Of a DNA stretch of 64,000 nucleotides, positions 61,971-64,000 are shown piece after piece. Position numbers and translations under genes: made by a program. The stretch is taken from NCBI GenBank assembly GCA_963792855.1, contig CAWBXZ010000009.1:186001-250000 (forward strand). Reading direction: 5' to 3'. The notes beneath the pieces are model-generated. The model worked only from the letters and a program-made list of their open reading frames with translations. It had not been told where the DNA came from and made no database searches. Origin of the DNA: SG8-40 sp963792855. GTDB taxonomy: Bacteria > Pseudomonadota > Gammaproteobacteria > Burkholderiales > Eutrophovitaceae. Every line of letters begins with the position of its first letter. The first letter of the stretch is position 1.

Positions 61971-62474
61971 TCAGTGCCTGAATTGCAGCCCGCCCGCCTG
62001 CATATCCATATCAACAAGCAGTATTTGCGCTGGTGCAAGATCGATGGTCTCGGCTCGCTCGAAGTTGAACTCCCCGCTGGCATTGTCGGATAGCCGAACC
62101 TTGATCTCATGCCTGCCAGTAGTGACCGGAAAACGTCGATAAATCGATGTTGCCCCGTCACGCGATAACCCTGATGGCTGCAACACGTCGCGATAACGGG
62201 GCTCACCATCAATGTCGAGTTCGATCTTCACCGGCGCACGCTGGCGCGGACACTCCTCTCGAGCACGCATGTTCGGTGGCAATTTCGCCAGTTCCTCATC
62301 GCTGCGGCGCCGGCAGGCGCCGATGCGCTGTGCGGTGTGCGTAAAACTCACTTTCACCAGCGCCTGGTCCTCTGGCATATGCGTGTAGCGGGGCGATGTC
62401 GAAAAGTAGCCAATTGCCAAGGCGAACAACCCGTAGAGCACCAACTGCCCCGCTGCCCGCGCCCAGGCGTTCAC
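61971..62474 (-). CDS. Unknown protein with one N-terminal membrane helix
   Basis: A 167-residue protein: helix GQLVLYGLFALAIGYF, then a soluble domain with VKVSFTHTAQRIGACRRRS, REECPRQRAPVKIELDIDGEPRY and a C-terminal beta-rich part (VTTGRHEIKVRLSDNASGEF; ILLVDMDM). Two Cys (ACRRR, EECPR) could bind metal but this is a guess. GTG 62474 overlaps the upstream stop as GTGA and the stop is 2 bp before the next start, so it is firmly in the operon. I do not recognise the family. Confidence 0.8.
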   Translation of the reverse strand: MNAWARAAGQLVLYGLFALAIGYFSTSPRYTHMPEDQALVKVSFTHTAQRIGACRRRSDEELAKLPPNMRAREECPRQRAPVKIELDIDGEPRYRDVLQPSGLSRDGATSIYRRFPVTTGRHEIKVRLSDNASGEFNFERAETIDLAPAQILLVDMDMQAGGLQFRH

Positions 62475-64000
62475 GACGTGCCCCCGGTGACGTCACGGGC
62501 CGAAAACGAAAACGCATCCGAGAAGCAGGCATCCTCGGAAAGGCCGTGTGCCAGGAATTCGGGCCGCACGGATTGCACCATGTGCACCGACCCACAGGTG
62601 TAGAGTTCGTAGCCTCCCAGAGATGGGAAATCCTCCAGAATGGCTTCATGCACCAGTCCGGTACGGCCGTCCCAGTCGTCTTCGGGCTGGGGCTCGGAAA
62701 TCACCGGAACGAAACTGAAGCTGGCATGCTCACGATCCCAGCGCCGGGCAAGATCCGCCATGTAGAGGTCCTCCGGCCGCCGCACCCCCCAGTACAAGAC
62801 CATCGGGCGCCTCACGCCCACCGCAAACGCGTGCTCCAGCATGCTCTTCACGGGCGCGAACCCGGTGGCACCAGCAACGAATATGATCGGCCGCGTGCTT
62901 TCTTCGTCGAGCGCGAACTTCCCCACCGGGCCCTCGAACCGAACCAAATCGCCAACTTTCATGTTTTCGAATACATGCGTGGTGAATCTTCCTCCGGGAA
63001 TTCGCCGCACATGCAGTTCAATCAGCTCCGACTTTCCGGATGCGGTTGCGAAAGAGAAACTGCGTTTTTCCCCATCTTCAAGGAGGATGTTGATGTACTG
63101 ACCGGCTCGAAAGGAAAGTTGCTCGCCGCCTTCCAGAGCAAGCCACAGCAGCATGACCTCAGGCGCAACGCGCTCCATACGCTTGACGCGCGCTTCCCAT
63201 ACGCGTGCCGCCACCGGAGATACCCCCGACAGTTCGATATCGACGTCGGACAACGGCGTCGCGCAGCACAATAACGTCATGCCACGCTCGCGTTCAACAT
63301 CAGCCAAAACCGACTTCTGGTAGGCGCCGTGATCGACCTGTCCCTGAACAATCGTCGCCTTGCAAATGCCGCAACCGCCGTTACGGCAGTCGTAGGGCAA
63401 CGCCATATTCTGCCGCAAGCCTGCTTCAAGAAGCGTCTCACCGCGACGAACGGTCACCGCCAGGTTTCCCGGCCTGAAGCTTGCGTGGAAGACTGCGCCG
63501 GCGCCACTGCGCCGACGCGGCGGCAGCCAGGGGACCGCCACCAGCAGCAAGGTGACACCGCCTGCAATTGCCCAGACCGCGCCGGGAGACCACGAATAGA
63601 TGAGCGGGTACAGCGGCAGATAGAACCAGTCAAACGCAAGCGCCGCCGGAACGACGCCAAGATCGGCCGGCCCTTGACTCACCGCGGGTTTCAATACGGA
63701 CAACACCACCAGTGCCATCGCAAGTGGCAGCATAATGCGGCGAGGCGGATTGATCTGCGCGCGCGGCACCCGCTGTGTATGGATCCAGGCAAGAATCAGA
63801 ACGCCCAGCGGTATGCCAATATGCAGAAAGGCCAACAGGGAAAACAGCCGGTCATTGACGCTACCCCTGAAAGTGAAGTTGCTGGACGCCGCACCCGCGA
63901 AAAACGGAAACCAGTCCAGCCATTCGGCAGTCGCGGTTGCAACGAACTGGCCAAGACTATCCCACGGCAACATGTAACCGTTGATTCCCGACGCGTATAC
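62471..64000 (-). CDS. Cytochrome b fused to 2Fe-2S / FAD / NAD(P) reductase (5' end outside window)
   Basis: The frame is open to the window edge; at least 509 residues are visible. First, the end of a cytochrome b domain (LLAFLHIGIPLGVLILAWIHTQRV with two His ligands), then a plant-type 2Fe-2S site (LPYDCRNGGCGICKATIVQG; later LLCCATPL), then an FAD domain (FRAGQYINILLEDGEKRSFSFATA) and an NAD domain (IIFVAGATGFAPVKSMLEHA; YWGVRRPEDLYMADL). It resembles a phenol hydroxylase- or flavodoxin reductase-type reductase fused to cytochrome b. It probably takes electrons from NAD(P)H into the membrane heme chain. Confidence 0.85.
   Translation of the reverse strand, partial: VYASGINGYMLPWDSLGQFVATATAEWLDWFPFFAGAASSNFTFRGSVNDRLFSLLAFLHIGIPLGVLILAWIHTQRVPRAQINPPRRIMLPLAMALVVLSVLKPAVSQGPADLGVVPAALAFDWFYLPLYPLIYSWSPGAVWAIAGGVTLLLVAVPWLPPRRRSGAGAVFHASFRPGNLAVTVRRGETLLEAGLRQNMALPYDCRNGGCGICKATIVQGQVDHGAYQKSVLADVERERGMTLLCCATPLSDVDIELSGVSPVAARVWEARVKRMERVAPEVMLLWLALEGGEQLSFRAGQYINILLEDGEKRSFSFATASGKSELIELHVRRIPGGRFTTHVFENMKVGDLVRFEGPVGKFALDEESTRPIIFVAGATGFAPVKSMLEHAFAVGVRRPMVLYWGVRRPEDLYMADLARRWDREHASFSFVPVISEPQPEDDWDGRTGLVHEAILEDFPSLGGYELYTCGSVHMVQSVRPEFLAHGLSEDACFSDAFSFSARDVTGGTS

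Overview
The window reads as chromosomal DNA of a GC-rich denitrifying proteobacterium, most likely a betaproteobacterium. This is inferred from the tRNA-Leu/tig/clpP/clpX/lon block, a cytochrome cd1 (NirS) denitrification locus, hopanoid genes hpnCDE, a very large fatty-acid beta-oxidation cluster and a TssQ-like lipoprotein beside a Ser/Thr kinase. No insertion sequences, phage genes or CRISPR arrays are visible.

Layout. 1-4.2 kb (minus): tRNA-Leu(UAG), tig, clpP, clpX and the start of lon. 4.3-8.4 kb: hpnC-hpnD-hpnE (hpnE frameshifted), an SDR and a hotdog thioesterase. 8.6-13 kb: ETF-quinone oxidoreductase, a slipin/NfeD pair and a DUF2147 protein. 13.2-18.2 kb: a SARP/TolB/TPR regulator divergent from a TTC38-like TPR protein, a flavin reductase and an acyl-CoA-dehydrogenase-fold flavoprotein. 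18.3-32.6 kb (minus): thiolase, FadN-type bifunctional enzyme, FadL, thioesterase, a deleted acyl-CoA ligase pseudogene, FadE, a second ACAD, EtfA, EtfB and an acyl-CoA synthetase. With ETF-QO this gives fatty-acid uptake, activation, oxidation and electron delivery to quinone. 32.9-36 kb: nucleotide cyclase, PEGA protein, TssQ lipoprotein and Ser/Thr kinase. 36.1-40.7 kb (minus): radA, alr, UDG family 4, rimI, tsaB. 41.1-43.9 kb: SDR, hydroxyacyl-CoA dehydrogenase and a beta-keto acid cleavage enzyme.

44.1-58.6 kb is the nitrite respiration locus: a Dnr-type regulator, cysG, nirS, nirC, nirF, nirDL (fused), nirG, nirH, nirJ, nirN, a cytochrome b561, nnrS and a c-type cytochrome. There is no nirE; the adjacent cysG can supply the methylated tetrapyrrole precursor of heme d1. 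FNR/DNR-type palindromes sit before nirS, nirC and the 58.0 kb cytochrome c. At all three the distance to a -10-like element fits activation from -41.5. A fourth lies before nnrS.

58.0-64 kb is the most unusual part: a cytochrome c with a long insertion, a 59-residue membrane protein, a heme-copper oxidase-like subunit I with an atypical active site, a cytochrome b fused to two 4Fe-4S clusters and an MvhD/FlpD-like domain, a one-TM protein of unknown function, and a cytochrome b fused to a 2Fe-2S/FAD/NAD reductase that runs off the window. I infer a flavin- and ferredoxin-linked membrane complex, possibly for nitric oxide reduction, under nitrogen-oxide control.

Several genes carry single-base lesions (hpnE, the TPR38-like gene, the cyclase/PEGA pair, the acyl-CoA ligase remnant, and an unknown ORF at 57.2-57.9 kb with an in-frame TGA). 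Either the organism is losing these genes or the assembly has single-base errors.
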